The notes under the pieces are model-generated. The model had not been told where the DNA came from. It saw only the letters and a list, made by a program, of their open reading frames with translations, and searched no databases. Positions 1-6,541 of a stretch of DNA of 7,663 nucleotides are shown here, in pieces. The position numbers were made by a program, and so were the translations under genes. Every line of letters starts with the position of its first letter. The first letter of the stretch is position 1. The stretch comes from CAVPGH01 sp046726955 (lineage in GTDB: Bacteria > Acidobacteriota > Vicinamibacteria > Fen-336), in the NCBI GenBank assembly GCA_046726955.1, contig JBKPBQ010000533.1, positions 1 to 7,663 of the forward strand, given 5' to 3'.

Positions 1-1889
1 GGACGGGGGGCAGCGCGAGCGTCAAGGAGTCCTTTGTTCCCCTGCGTCAGGCGGGGGCCGCGGCGCGCGCGATGCTCGTGGGTGCGGCCGCGGAGAAGCT
101 CAAGGTCGATCCCGCGACTCTCAAGACGGACAAGGGATTCGTGGTCGGGTCCGGCGGCCAGCGGTTGTCGTACGGCGAGCTCGTGGAAGCGGCGTCGAAG
201 CGGCCGCTTCCGGACTTCAAGACCGTTCCCCTCAAGGACCCGTCGTCGTTCTCGATCGTCGGCCAGAGCCTGCCGCGCGTGGACATCCCGCCCAAGGTGG
301 ACGGCAGCGCCCGCTACGGCCTGGACGTGCGCGTGCCCGGCATGCTCTACGCCGTCATCGCGCGCTCGCCCGCGTTCGGCGGGAAGGCCGCGAAGCACAA
401 TGCGGCGGCGGCGAAGGCCGTGCCCGGCGTGAAGCACGTCGTCGAGATCCCGCCCACCGGCGCCGACGGGGCATTCGCCCCCGGCGGGATCGCGGTGGTG
501 GCGGACTCGACCTATGCCGCCATCCAGGGCCGCAAGGCCCTCGGCGTCGAGTGGGACGCCGGCCCCAACGGGGGAGAGAGCACCGAGGGGCTGCGCAAGG
601 CGATGGCGCAGCTTGTGAACGCCCCCGGCAAGTCGTGCCGCAACGAGGGCGACTGCGACGCCGTGCTCGGCCGCTCGAGCAACAAGAAGATCGAGGCCGT
701 CTACGAGCTGCCGTTCGCCGCCCACGCGTGCATGGAGCCCATGAACGCGACCGTCCACGTGAAGCCGGACGGCGCCGAGGCCTGGCTCTCCACCCAGTCC
801 TCGGACTGGCCGCAGGGTGTGATCGCCAAGATCGCGGGCCTGAAGCCCGAGCAGGTGAAGGTGCACACGACTCTTCTCGGCGGAGGCTTCGGACGGAAGT
901 TCCACGCGGACTACGCGGCGGAGGCCGCCCAGGTCAGCAAGGCCGTGCAGGCCCCCGTCCAGGTGGTGTGGACGCGGGACGACGACATCCAGCACGACTT
1001 CTACCGTCCGATGTCGATGCACCGCCTGTCGGGCGCTCTCGACGAGACGGGCAAGCCGCTCGCCTGGCAGCACCGGATGTCCTCGACCGCCATCGCCGCG
1101 CTCTGGGAGCCGGAGAAGGGCAAGCCCGAGTCGTCGGAAATCGGCGGCGCGGTGAACCTGCCCTACGCCTTCCCGAACCTGCGCATGGAGTACGCGCTCG
1201 CCAAGACCGCGGTGCCCGTCATGTGGTGGCGGTCCGTCGAGAACTCCCTCACCGCCTTCGTGAACGAGTCCTTCATGGACGAGCTGGCCCACCTCGCGGG
1301 CCAGGATCCGCTGAAGTTCCGGCTCGCCCTCCTCGCGGAGCCCCGCAAGATCAAGATCCCCGAGGACAGCACGTCCGTGCTGGAGACGGAGCGGCTCAAG
1401 GGCGTCCTGGAGCTGGCGGCGGCCAAGGCGGGATGGGGAACACCGTTGCCCGCCGGCCGCGGCCGCGGCATCGCCTGCCACTTCTCCTTCGACAGCTACT
1501 GCGCGGAGGTCGCGGAGGTGTCGGTGGTCAAGGGGGCGATCAAGGTCGACCGCATCGTGGCCGCGGTGGACTGCGGGCGCGTCGTCCATCCCGACGGGGT
1601 CGCCGCCCAGGTGGAGGGAGGCGTCGCCTACGCGCTCTCCGCCGCGCTCAAGGGAGCGATCACGATCAAGGACGGCCGCTGCGAGCAGTCGAACTTCCAC
1701 GACTTCCAGGTCCTGCGACTGCCCGAGATGCCGAAGGTCGAGGTCCACCTCGTGAAGAGCGGCGCGCCGCCCACCGGGGTGGGCGAGCCTGGTCTGCCGC
1801 CGGTCGCCCCCGCGGTCATGAACGCGGTCTTCGCGGCTACGGGCAAGAGGCTGCGGCGGCTGCCGGTGGCGCCGGGGGACCTGGCTTAG
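1..1889 (+). CDS. Molybdopterin-dependent hydroxylase large subunit, IorB-like (5'-partial)
   Basis: This is the C-terminal part of a xanthine dehydrogenase-family molybdenum-binding subunit, closest in pattern to the beta subunit of isoquinoline 1-oxidoreductase. Such enzymes hydroxylate N-heterocycles or aldehydes with water and pass electrons to a small 2Fe-2S subunit. The frame is open from base 3 and reads TGGSASVKESFVPLRQAGAA before the first ATG at 72. That is internal family sequence, so the ATG is not the start and roughly 100 or more N-terminal residues, including any Tat signal, lie upstream. Visible marks in order are the hammerhead domain (PRVDIPPKVDGSARYGLDV, about 273-330), HACMEPMN (near 725-745), the cofactor loop LGGGFGRK (876-899), VWTRDDDIQHDFYRP, WWRSVENS, and the TGVGEPGLPP loop with the probable catalytic Glu at 1785-1787. 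The stop is TAG at 1887. The small subunit is not in the window and the substrate cannot be told from sequence. The family call is strong; the subfamily is likely. Confidence 0.93.
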   Translation, partial: TGGSASVKESFVPLRQAGAAARAMLVGAAAEKLKVDPATLKTDKGFVVGSGGQRLSYGELVEAASKRPLPDFKTVPLKDPSSFSIVGQSLPRVDIPPKVDGSARYGLDVRVPGMLYAVIARSPAFGGKAAKHNAAAAKAVPGVKHVVEIPPTGADGAFAPGGIAVVADSTYAAIQGRKALGVEWDAGPNGGESTEGLRKAMAQLVNAPGKSCRNEGDCDAVLGRSSNKKIEAVYELPFAAHACMEPMNATVHVKPDGAEAWLSTQSSDWPQGVIAKIAGLKPEQVKVHTTLLGGGFGRKFHADYAAEAAQVSKAVQAPVQVVWTRDDDIQHDFYRPMSMHRLSGALDETGKPLAWQHRMSSTAIAALWEPEKGKPESSEIGGAVNLPYAFPNLRMEYALAKTAVPVMWWRSVENSLTAFVNESFMDELAHLAGQDPLKFRLALLAEPRKIKIPEDSTSVLETERLKGVLELAAAKAGWGTPLPAGRGRGIACHFSFDSYCAEVAEVSVVKGAIKVDRIVAAVDCGRVVHPDGVAAQVEGGVAYALSAALKGAITIKDGRCEQSNFHDFQVLRLPEMPKVEVHLVKSGAPPTGVGEPGLPPVAPAVMNAVFAATGKRLRRLPVAPGDLA

Positions 1890-1905
1890 ACGTCCCGTCG
1901 TCGGT

Positions 1906-3471
1906 TTAGGCTGGAACGAGGTAGCTCGTCGCGGTGCGACCGAACTCCTGGATCTGGTCGCGCTGCCAGCTTTCGCCCCGGCCCAGCTCCGCCGCGAGCA
2001 ACCGCGCCGTCGCGGGCGCCATGGCGAGAGCGGCCCGCGAGTTCAGGAAGAGCGCGCGGGTCCGGCGGGCGAGGACGTCCTCCACCGTGCGCGCCATCTC
2101 GTGCCGCGCCGCCCACACGACCTGGGCGCCGTTGACGGGCAGGGACGGATGGAGCGGATCGGCTAGCTCCGGACGCGTTCGCATCAGATCGAGAATCCCC
2201 TCGGCGTCGGCGCCGTAGGCCGCGAGCGCCCCGAACGCTTCCGCCGACGGGTGGTGGCCGTGGATGCTGAGCTCGCGAGTAACGCACGGCCGCTCGTCGA
2301 GCTGCGCGAGCACCGTCGCGTGGTCCACACAGTCCTCGGCCATGCGCCGGTAGGTCGTCCACTTGCCGCCGGTGATCGTGAGGAGGCCGGCGCTCGAGAT
2401 CTGGATCTTGTGGTCGCGCGACAGCGTGGCCGTGGCCGCGGCGCCGCCCTCCTTCACGAGCGGGCGGATGCCGGTGAAGACGCTCAGGATGTCGGCCCGG
2501 CTCGGCCGGTGCTCGAGGTAGCCGCTCGCCGTCTCCAGGATGAAGTCGATCTCGTCGGGCATCGGCGCGGGCTCGAGCGAGGCTTCCTGGATCGGCGTGT
2601 CCGTCGTTCCGACGACCACGTGGCCGTGCCACGGGATCGCGAACATGACGCGGCCGTCGCGCGTGTGGGGGACCATGATCGCGGTCTCGCCGGGGAGGAA
2701 GTCGCGGGGCAGCACGATGTGCACGCCCTGGCTGGGCGAGACGAGGGGCGGCGCTTCCGGGTCGTCGAGCCGCCGCAGTCCGTCGCAGAAGGGGCCCGTG
2801 GCGTTGACGACCGAGCGCGCGGAGACGGTCCAGGTCTCGCCGGCTTCTTCGTCCCGGACCTCGAGGCCGCTCACGTAGCCCTCGGCGTCCTTGTGGAGGC
2901 CCGTGACGCGCGCGTAGTTCAGGAGGCAGGCCCCCTTCTCGGTGGCGGTCTGCGCGAGGTTGACGAGCAGGCGGCTGTCGTCGAACTGCCCGTCGTGGTA
3001 CTTGACGCCGCCCCGCAGGCCGTCCTGCTCGAGAGTAGGGATGCGGGCGAGCACCTCCTCGCGGGAGAGGAGCTGCGACGGCCCGAAGCCGTAGCGGCCG
3101 GCGAGGACGTCGTAGACCTTGAGGCCGAGGCCGTAGAACGGCGCCTCCCACCACTGGTAGTTGGGGACGACGAACTGCAGGTCGCGCACGATGTGCGGCG
3201 CGTTGCGGAAGAGGAGCCCCCGCTCCTTGAGTGCGTCGAGGACGAGCGAAACGTTCCCCTGCTGCAGGTAGCGGACGCCGCCATGGACGAGCTTGGTGGA
3301 GCGGCTGGACGTGCCCTTGCCGAAGTCGTGCTGCTCGAAGAGGACGACGGAGTAGCCGCGGGAGGCGGCATCGACGGCGACGCCCACGCCCGTCGCACCG
3401 CCGCCCACGACCGCGATGTCCCAGCTCTCGCGGCGCTCCTTCACCCGCCGCCGGGACTCGTCGCGCTTCAA
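1906..3471 (-). CDS. glpD: Glycerol-3-phosphate dehydrogenase, FAD-dependent (GlpD)
   Basis: This enzyme oxidises sn-glycerol-3-phosphate to dihydroxyacetone phosphate at the inner face of the cytoplasmic membrane and reduces quinone. With a TTG start the protein has 521 residues, normal for bacterial GlpD. Residues 17-46 form the FAD Rossmann motif (VVGGGATGVG, closing with E46). Residues 53-69 are the family signature GTSSRSTKLVHGGVRYL. GIRPLV (334-339) and TITGGKWTTYRRMAED (365-380) are the conserved substrate and FAD-side motifs. Residues from about 395 onward are the helical C-terminal domain, with HEMARTVEDVLARRTR at 457-472. TTG at 3471 is preferred because it overlaps the glpT stop as TTGA and follows GAGAGG by 4 bases; GTG at 3444 (VKERRESW) has no ribosome-binding site. 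It is the last gene of the glpQTD operon. The same frame stays open far upstream inside glpT, but that extension is not GlpD-like. Confidence 0.96.
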   Translation of the reverse strand: MKRDESRRRVKERRESWDIAVVGGGATGVGVAVDAASRGYSVVLFEQHDFGKGTSSRSTKLVHGGVRYLQQGNVSLVLDALKERGLLFRNAPHIVRDLQFVVPNYQWWEAPFYGLGLKVYDVLAGRYGFGPSQLLSREEVLARIPTLEQDGLRGGVKYHDGQFDDSRLLVNLAQTATEKGACLLNYARVTGLHKDAEGYVSGLEVRDEEAGETWTVSARSVVNATGPFCDGLRRLDDPEAPPLVSPSQGVHIVLPRDFLPGETAIMVPHTRDGRVMFAIPWHGHVVVGTTDTPIQEASLEPAPMPDEIDFILETASGYLEHRPSRADILSVFTGIRPLVKEGGAAATATLSRDHKIQISSAGLLTITGGKWTTYRRMAEDCVDHATVLAQLDERPCVTRELSIHGHHPSAEAFGALAAYGADAEGILDLMRTRPELADPLHPSLPVNGAQVVWAARHEMARTVEDVLARRTRALFLNSRAALAMAPATARLLAAELGRGESWQRDQIQEFGRTATSYLVPA

Positions 3472-3481
3472 GACGCCTCTC
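3468..3481 (-). promoter_or_regulatory. TTGA overlap and ribosome-binding site deciding the glpD start
   Basis: The glpT stop TGA (3470-3468) overlaps a TTG (3471-3469) that is in frame with GlpD. A purine-rich GAGAGG lies at 3481-3476, 4 bases before the TTG, inside the last codons of glpT. The next possible start, GTG at 3444, is preceded only by a CGG run. This supports the rare TTG start and coupling of glpD to glpT. The spacing is slightly short, so the GTG is not fully excluded. Confidence 0.7.
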
Positions 3482-4817
3482 GCGTGGCGCTCTCCGCGCG
3501 GTGTCCGAGCGTGAGGGCGCTGAAAGCGATGGTGAGGAGACAGCACGCTACCATGGTCGTGAAGACGCCGCCCCAGCCCCAGTGGTCGGCGATCCAGCCC
3601 ACGCCCGTCCCCGCGATCGCGGAGCCGAAGACGTAGCCGAAGAATCCGGTGAAGCCAGCCGCCGTGCCCGCGGCCTTCTTCGGGACAAGGTCGAGCGCGT
3701 GGAGACCGATGATCATGATCGGCCCGTAGATGAGGAACCCGATGGCGAAGAGAGCGGCGTAGTCGATCCAGAGCGGACCCTTCATGTTGAGCGCGTAGAC
3801 GACGACCGCGGCCAGGGTCAAGGCCATGAAGAGGATGGTCGCGGGCGCGCGCTTGCCCTTGAACCACCGGTCGGAGACCCAGCCGCAGGCGATCGTGCCC
3901 GGGATGGCCGCGAACTCGTAGAGCGACCAGCCGCGGCTCGACTCGTTGAACGAGAATCCCTTGGCGGTCTGGAGATAGGTCGGGATCCAGTTCACGACGC
4001 CGTAGCGGACGAAGTAGCAGAACGCGTTGGCGATCGCGATGGCCCAGAGGTACTTGTTGGGCAGGACGTACGTCAGGAAGATGTCGCGGAAGCCCAGCGT
4101 CTTCTCGTGCGCCTCGCTGTATCCGGCCGGATAGTCGTTCCGGTACTCCTCGACCGGAGGAAGGCCGCGGGACTGCGGAGTGTCCTCGAGGAGGAAGTAG
4201 ACGCCGATCGCGAGGACGGCGGCGACGGCGGCGTTGAAGTAGAACTTGGCGCCCCAGTCGTGGAAGAGCGTGACCCCCGTCAGCGCGAGGGAGGCCACGA
4301 GCGCGCCCCCGACGTTGTGCGCGGTGTTCCAGAGGGAGACGATCCGGCCGCGCTCCTTCGTGCTGAACCAGTGGACCATCGTCTTGCCGCAGGGGGGCCA
4401 GCCCATGCCCTGGACCCAGCCGTTCAGCGTCTGCACGACGACGACCAGGGAGAGCGACGCGTACATCCCCTTCCACAGGCCGCAGGCGGCCATGATCGCG
4501 CTCGAGAGCAGGAGGCCGACAGGGAGGAAGTACTTCGGGTTGCTGCGGTCCGAGACGGAGCCCATCAGGAACTTGGAGAGGCCGTAGGCGATGGAGAGGC
4601 CCGTGAGCGCCGTGCCGAGCGTCGCCTTCGAGTGCTCGGGATGCTCGTTCAGGATGTCGGGGATGGCGAGCGCGAGGTTGTTGCGGACGAGGTAGTAGGC
4701 CGCATAGCCGACGAAGATCCCGACGAATACCTGGAGTCGGTATCGGCGGTACGCGCGATCCACCTCGTCCGCGGGCAGCGGCGGCGCGACCGCCGCCGGG
4801 CTCAGGAGGCCGATCAT
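3468..4817 (-). CDS. glpT: Glycerol-3-phosphate/phosphate antiporter (GlpT)
   Basis: This inner-membrane major-facilitator transporter of the organophosphate:phosphate antiporter family imports sn-glycerol-3-phosphate in exchange for inorganic phosphate. It has 449 residues against 452 in E. coli GlpT and follows it almost end to end: YRRYRLQVFVGIFVGYAAYYLVR (16-45 region), SKFLMGSVSDRSNP (81-94), GWVQGMGWPPCGKTMVHW (133-150), NTAHNVGG (164-171), DTPQSRGLPPVEEYRNDYP (212-230) and VLPNKYLWAIAIANAF (251-266). The residues matching E. coli R45, K80, H165 and R269, which line the substrate site, are present as R45, K82, H167 and R271. This favours GlpT over UhpT or UhpC by overall pattern, although substrate choice within the family is not proven by these residues. 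ATG at 4817 overlaps the glpQ stop as ATGA, and its own stop overlaps the glpD start as TTGA. Only a weak purine run (GGCGGTG) precedes the ATG, consistent with coupled translation. Confidence 0.96.
   Translation of the reverse strand: MIGLLSPAAVAPPLPADEVDRAYRRYRLQVFVGIFVGYAAYYLVRNNLALAIPDILNEHPEHSKATLGTALTGLSIAYGLSKFLMGSVSDRSNPKYFLPVGLLLSSAIMAACGLWKGMYASLSLVVVVQTLNGWVQGMGWPPCGKTMVHWFSTKERGRIVSLWNTAHNVGGALVASLALTGVTLFHDWGAKFYFNAAVAAVLAIGVYFLLEDTPQSRGLPPVEEYRNDYPAGYSEAHEKTLGFRDIFLTYVLPNKYLWAIAIANAFCYFVRYGVVNWIPTYLQTAKGFSFNESSRGWSLYEFAAIPGTIACGWVSDRWFKGKRAPATILFMALTLAAVVVYALNMKGPLWIDYAALFAIGFLIYGPIMIIGLHALDLVPKKAAGTAAGFTGFFGYVFGSAIAGTGVGWIADHWGWGGVFTTMVACCLLTIAFSALTLGHRAESATREAS
4814..4817 (-). 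promoter_or_regulatory. ATGA stop/start overlap, glpQ to glpT
   Basis: On the minus strand the glpT start ATG (4817-4815) and the glpQ stop TGA (4816-4814) share two bases. The 4-base overlap is seen directly. Coupled translation by termination and re-initiation is inferred from the arrangement and from the lack of a strong ribosome-binding site of its own for glpT. Confidence 0.9.
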
Positions 4818-5836
4818 CGCACCGCCGTGGGCGGAGGCACGGCGATACCCTTCGCCTGGAGCACGGCGCGCAGGCGGTCCGGACGATCGCTGATGATGCC
4901 GTCGACGCCCATGGCGAGGATCCGCTCCATGTCCGCGGTCTCGTTGATCGTCCAGGGCACGACCGTGAGCCCGAGCGCGTGCGCTTCCTCGATCTGCTTC
5001 GCCTCGATGTCGAGGTAGTTCGGCGACCAGACCGAGGCGCCGCTCGCCTTGACGAGCTTCGGGATCGAGCCCCCGAAGTCGTCCACGTCGAGGCCGCCGA
5101 GCCAGGGCGAGGGCCCTGGGACGCCGACCTGCACCTGGTCCTCGCCAGGGCGTTGCGTGGTGAGGGCCACGGTCGTGATCTTCGGGTCGATCTTCTGCAC
5201 GACCTTGAGGGTCCGCCAGTCGAAGGACTGGATGGTCGTGCGGCTCTCCATTCCCGCCGCGCGCACGACCTGCACCACGGCTTCCGCGAACGGCTCCGGA
5301 GCGAGCGTCAGCTCCGGGTGGATGGGGAAGACCTTGGTCTCGACGTTGAAGCGGACGTCCTGGTTGCCGCGCATCTTGGCCAGCGCGAAGACGTCGGAGA
5401 GGCGGGGGATGCGCTGGGCGTCCACCGGCGTCTGGTCGGGATGGCGCGCGGCGTACTCGGTGCCCGGACGGAGCCGGCCCACGTCGTAGCGGCGCAGCTC
5501 GGCATAGGTGAGGTCGTGGATGGGCGGCCCCGGCTTCTCGAGGAACTGGCCTTTCTCGTCGCGCGTGTGGTCGGGGTTGAGCGCGGGGTCGTGGCTCACC
5601 ACCACCACTCCGTCCTTCGTGATCGCGCAGTCGAGCTCGAGCGTCGTCACGCCGAGCGTCAAGGCCTCCGAGAAGGCGGCGAGCGTGTTCTCGGGCCAGA
5701 GGCCGCGGCCGCCACGGTGGGCCTGGAGATCGAAGGCCTTCGGCCGTGCGTCGTCGGCGTGGGCGGCCGTGACGCTGACGAGCAGGAGCGACGCGAGGCC
5801 GAGAGTATTCGAGAGGGCAGATCGGCGATCACGCAT
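4814..5836 (-). CDS. glpQ: Glycerophosphodiester phosphodiesterase, secreted (GlpQ-like)
   Basis: This enzyme hydrolyses glycerophosphodiesters such as glycerophosphocholine or glycerophosphoethanolamine to sn-glycerol-3-phosphate and an alcohol, probably in the periplasm. Residues 1-27 form a Sec signal peptide: RDRR, a leucine-rich core (LGLASLLLVSV) and an AHA cleavage site. The TIM-barrel GDPD domain follows with AHRGGRGLWPENT (39-51; catalytic H40, plus R41 and E49), ELD (67-69, metal ligands), SHDP (81-84; catalytic H82), NVETK (164-168; ligand E166), PWTINE (294-299) and DGIISDRPD (312-320). The length is 340 residues, near E. coli GlpQ (358). The start is the ATG at 5836, which places the signal peptide correctly. 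An in-frame ATG at 5848 would add MLPA. Neither has a convincing ribosome-binding site, so the exact start is uncertain. It is the first gene of the operon with glpT and glpD. The family is certain and the glpQ name rests on context. Confidence 0.93.
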   Translation of the reverse strand: MRDRRSALSNTLGLASLLLVSVTAAHADDARPKAFDLQAHRGGRGLWPENTLAAFSEALTLGVTTLELDCAITKDGVVVVSHDPALNPDHTRDEKGQFLEKPGPPIHDLTYAELRRYDVGRLRPGTEYAARHPDQTPVDAQRIPRLSDVFALAKMRGNQDVRFNVETKVFPIHPELTLAPEPFAEAVVQVVRAAGMESRTTIQSFDWRTLKVVQKIDPKITTVALTTQRPGEDQVQVGVPGPSPWLGGLDVDDFGGSIPKLVKASGASVWSPNYLDIEAKQIEEAHALGLTVVPWTINETADMERILAMGVDGIISDRPDRLRAVLQAKGIAVPPPTAVR

Positions 5837-6021
5837 GGCCGGGAGCATACCTGAAAGCGCCTGTCGAGCCTTCCGCGAAATCGATGGCCGCGACACACCG
5901 CGGGCTCGCGAAGAGCAGCCACAGGATGTCCCGGAGCGAAGACAGTACTGCCCGCCAGTTGGACTACCGCGATCGGAAAGGCTTCGCGAGTGGCGGCCCG
6001 GTTCGACGTGCGGCCGCTTGT

Positions 6022-6228
6022 TGCCGGCAGTGTTTCGGTGATGACGACCGCGACCTGCCGAACGTCGTGTCCATCCCCCCCGGGGAGCCTCTCTGGGAGC
6101 GCCGTGCGGCAGCCGACCGCCTTGCCGCCGGCGACGTCCATGTCGAGGTCGTCGCCTACGACGAGGACGGCGTTCGCGGGCAGGCCCACCTCGGCCAGCA
6201 CGAGCTTGAAGAACCGAACCCTCGCAGG
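6022..6228 (-). pseudogene. HAD-superfamily phosphatase, C-terminal remnant
   Basis: In the minus-strand frame with GTG at 6201, about 60 residues match the end of HAD-like phosphatases. RFFKLVLAEVGLPANAVLVV leads into GDDLDMDVAGGKAVGCRTAL, which holds the motif IV acidic residues (GDD...D) that bind magnesium in the family. The pattern is closest to the subfamily that includes NagD, LHPP and phosphoglycolate phosphatase, which is an inference. The nucleophile motif DxDxT and the cap domain are absent. An in-frame stop (TGA, 6231-6229) lies just upstream, and the KPD-type motif III lysine expected before RFF is replaced by PARV. After about residue 60 (TETLPA, near 6022) the frame stays open but no longer looks like protein of this family. 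The fragment cannot be an active phosphatase. A start and ribosome-binding site were not seen. Confidence 0.65.
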
Positions 6229-6467
6229 TCACGGAAAAGGACGTCGCCTCGCTCGTCGGCACCGCGTGGGAGTGACCGGTAGGTGCGCGCGTCCGCTCCG
6301 GCCACGGGGCGGTAAAGGGTGACGAACGGCACCGGCAAGGCACACGGCCCGAAGTGCATCACGCCGTTGCTGTCGCGGCAGGAGTCGTAGTTGGAGGCCT
6401 TCACGTACACGCCGAGAAAGTTCCGGTGATGCAGTCGCTTGGAGTCTCGATCCGGGCTCCGCCACAT
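6215..6467 (-). pseudogene. Coding-like fragment of unknown family
   Basis: From an ATG at 6467 the minus strand reads MWRSPDRDSKRLHHRNFLGV and continues through VKASNYDSCRDSNGVMHFGP and VPFVTLYRPVAGADARTYRS. Nearly all codons end in G or C in this frame, and the residue mix (Asn, Tyr, Asp, Phe) is unlike the Arg/Ala/Pro-rich shadow frames around it, so it looks like once-coding sequence. The frame stays open upstream to about 6563 but would then overlap the PAL-like gene start. It loses protein-like character near 6215, where the HAD remnant begins in a different frame. I do not recognise the family. It has no clear ribosome-binding site. It may be a short real gene, a piece of an older gene, or part of one frame-shifted gene with the HAD remnant. 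Confidence 0.35.
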
Positions 6468-6530
6468 GGCAGAGAGGATCCCAGGTCCCCACGCTCCGCC
6501 CTCGGTATCATCGAGGGGGGCATCGCAGGC

Positions 6531-6536
6531 GGAGGT
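6531..6536 (+). promoter_or_regulatory. Ribosome-binding site of the PAL-like gene
   Basis: GGAGGT lies 5 bases before ATG 6542, a near-ideal Shine-Dalgarno sequence. It supports ATG 6542 over the in-frame ATG at 6551, although the GAGGG inside the first codons could serve the second ATG weakly. Confidence 0.8.
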
Positions 6537-6541
6537 CACGC

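Larger units (their letters stand above)
5837..6541. other. Divergent intergenic region with decayed coding remnants
   Basis: This stretch of about 700 bases lies between the divergent glpQ and PAL-like genes and holds no intact gene. The part nearest glpQ (5837-6021) shows nothing recognisable in any frame and presumably holds the glp promoter, but no convincing -35/-10 pair was found. The middle contains a HAD phosphatase C-terminal remnant, and the part from about 6215 to 6467 contains coding-like sequence of unknown family; both are on the minus strand and are listed separately. The last ~40 bases before 6542 carry the ribosome-binding site of the PAL-like gene. No tRNA, small RNA or terminator could be supported. 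Confidence 0.6.

Noticed and set aside
1889..1899. GACG-TCC-CGTC hairpin between the convergent stops as a terminator
   Set aside because: The stem has only 4 pairs and no T-run follows on either strand; too weak to claim.
551..1909. 452-residue plus-strand frame inside the hydroxylase gene
   Set aside because: Arg/Gly-rich shadow in the +1 frame of a gene with clear family motifs.
2251..3636. 461-residue plus-strand open frame opposite glpD
   Set aside because: Mirror composition of the real gene, with no motif of its own; a long antisense frame is expected with this codon bias.
3472..4476. Upstream in-frame extension of glpD to an ATG at 4476, giving an 856-residue protein
   Set aside because: The extension overlaps glpT in another frame, is Arg/Gly/Pro-rich like a high-G+C shadow, and has no GlpD or other family pattern; GlpD similarity begins only at about 3420.
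3231..5018. 595-residue plus-strand open frame across glpD, glpT and glpQ
   Set aside because: It lies opposite three clearly recognised genes and has low-complexity Arg/Glu/Asp/Val-rich composition typical of antisense shadows in high-G+C DNA.
5844..5866. TCGACA and TATGCT as a promoter for glpQ
   Set aside because: The boxes are only 12 bases apart, too close for a sigma-70 promoter.
5888..5903. CCGCG-ACACAC-CGCGG inverted repeat upstream of glpQ as an operator
   Set aside because: Five-base G/C arms arise often by chance in this DNA and no second copy or overlap with a promoter was seen.
6506..6511. TATCAT as a -10 box for the PAL-like gene
   Set aside because: It fits the consensus at 5 of 6 bases and lies about 30 bases before the start, but no -35 element is found 16-18 bases upstream.
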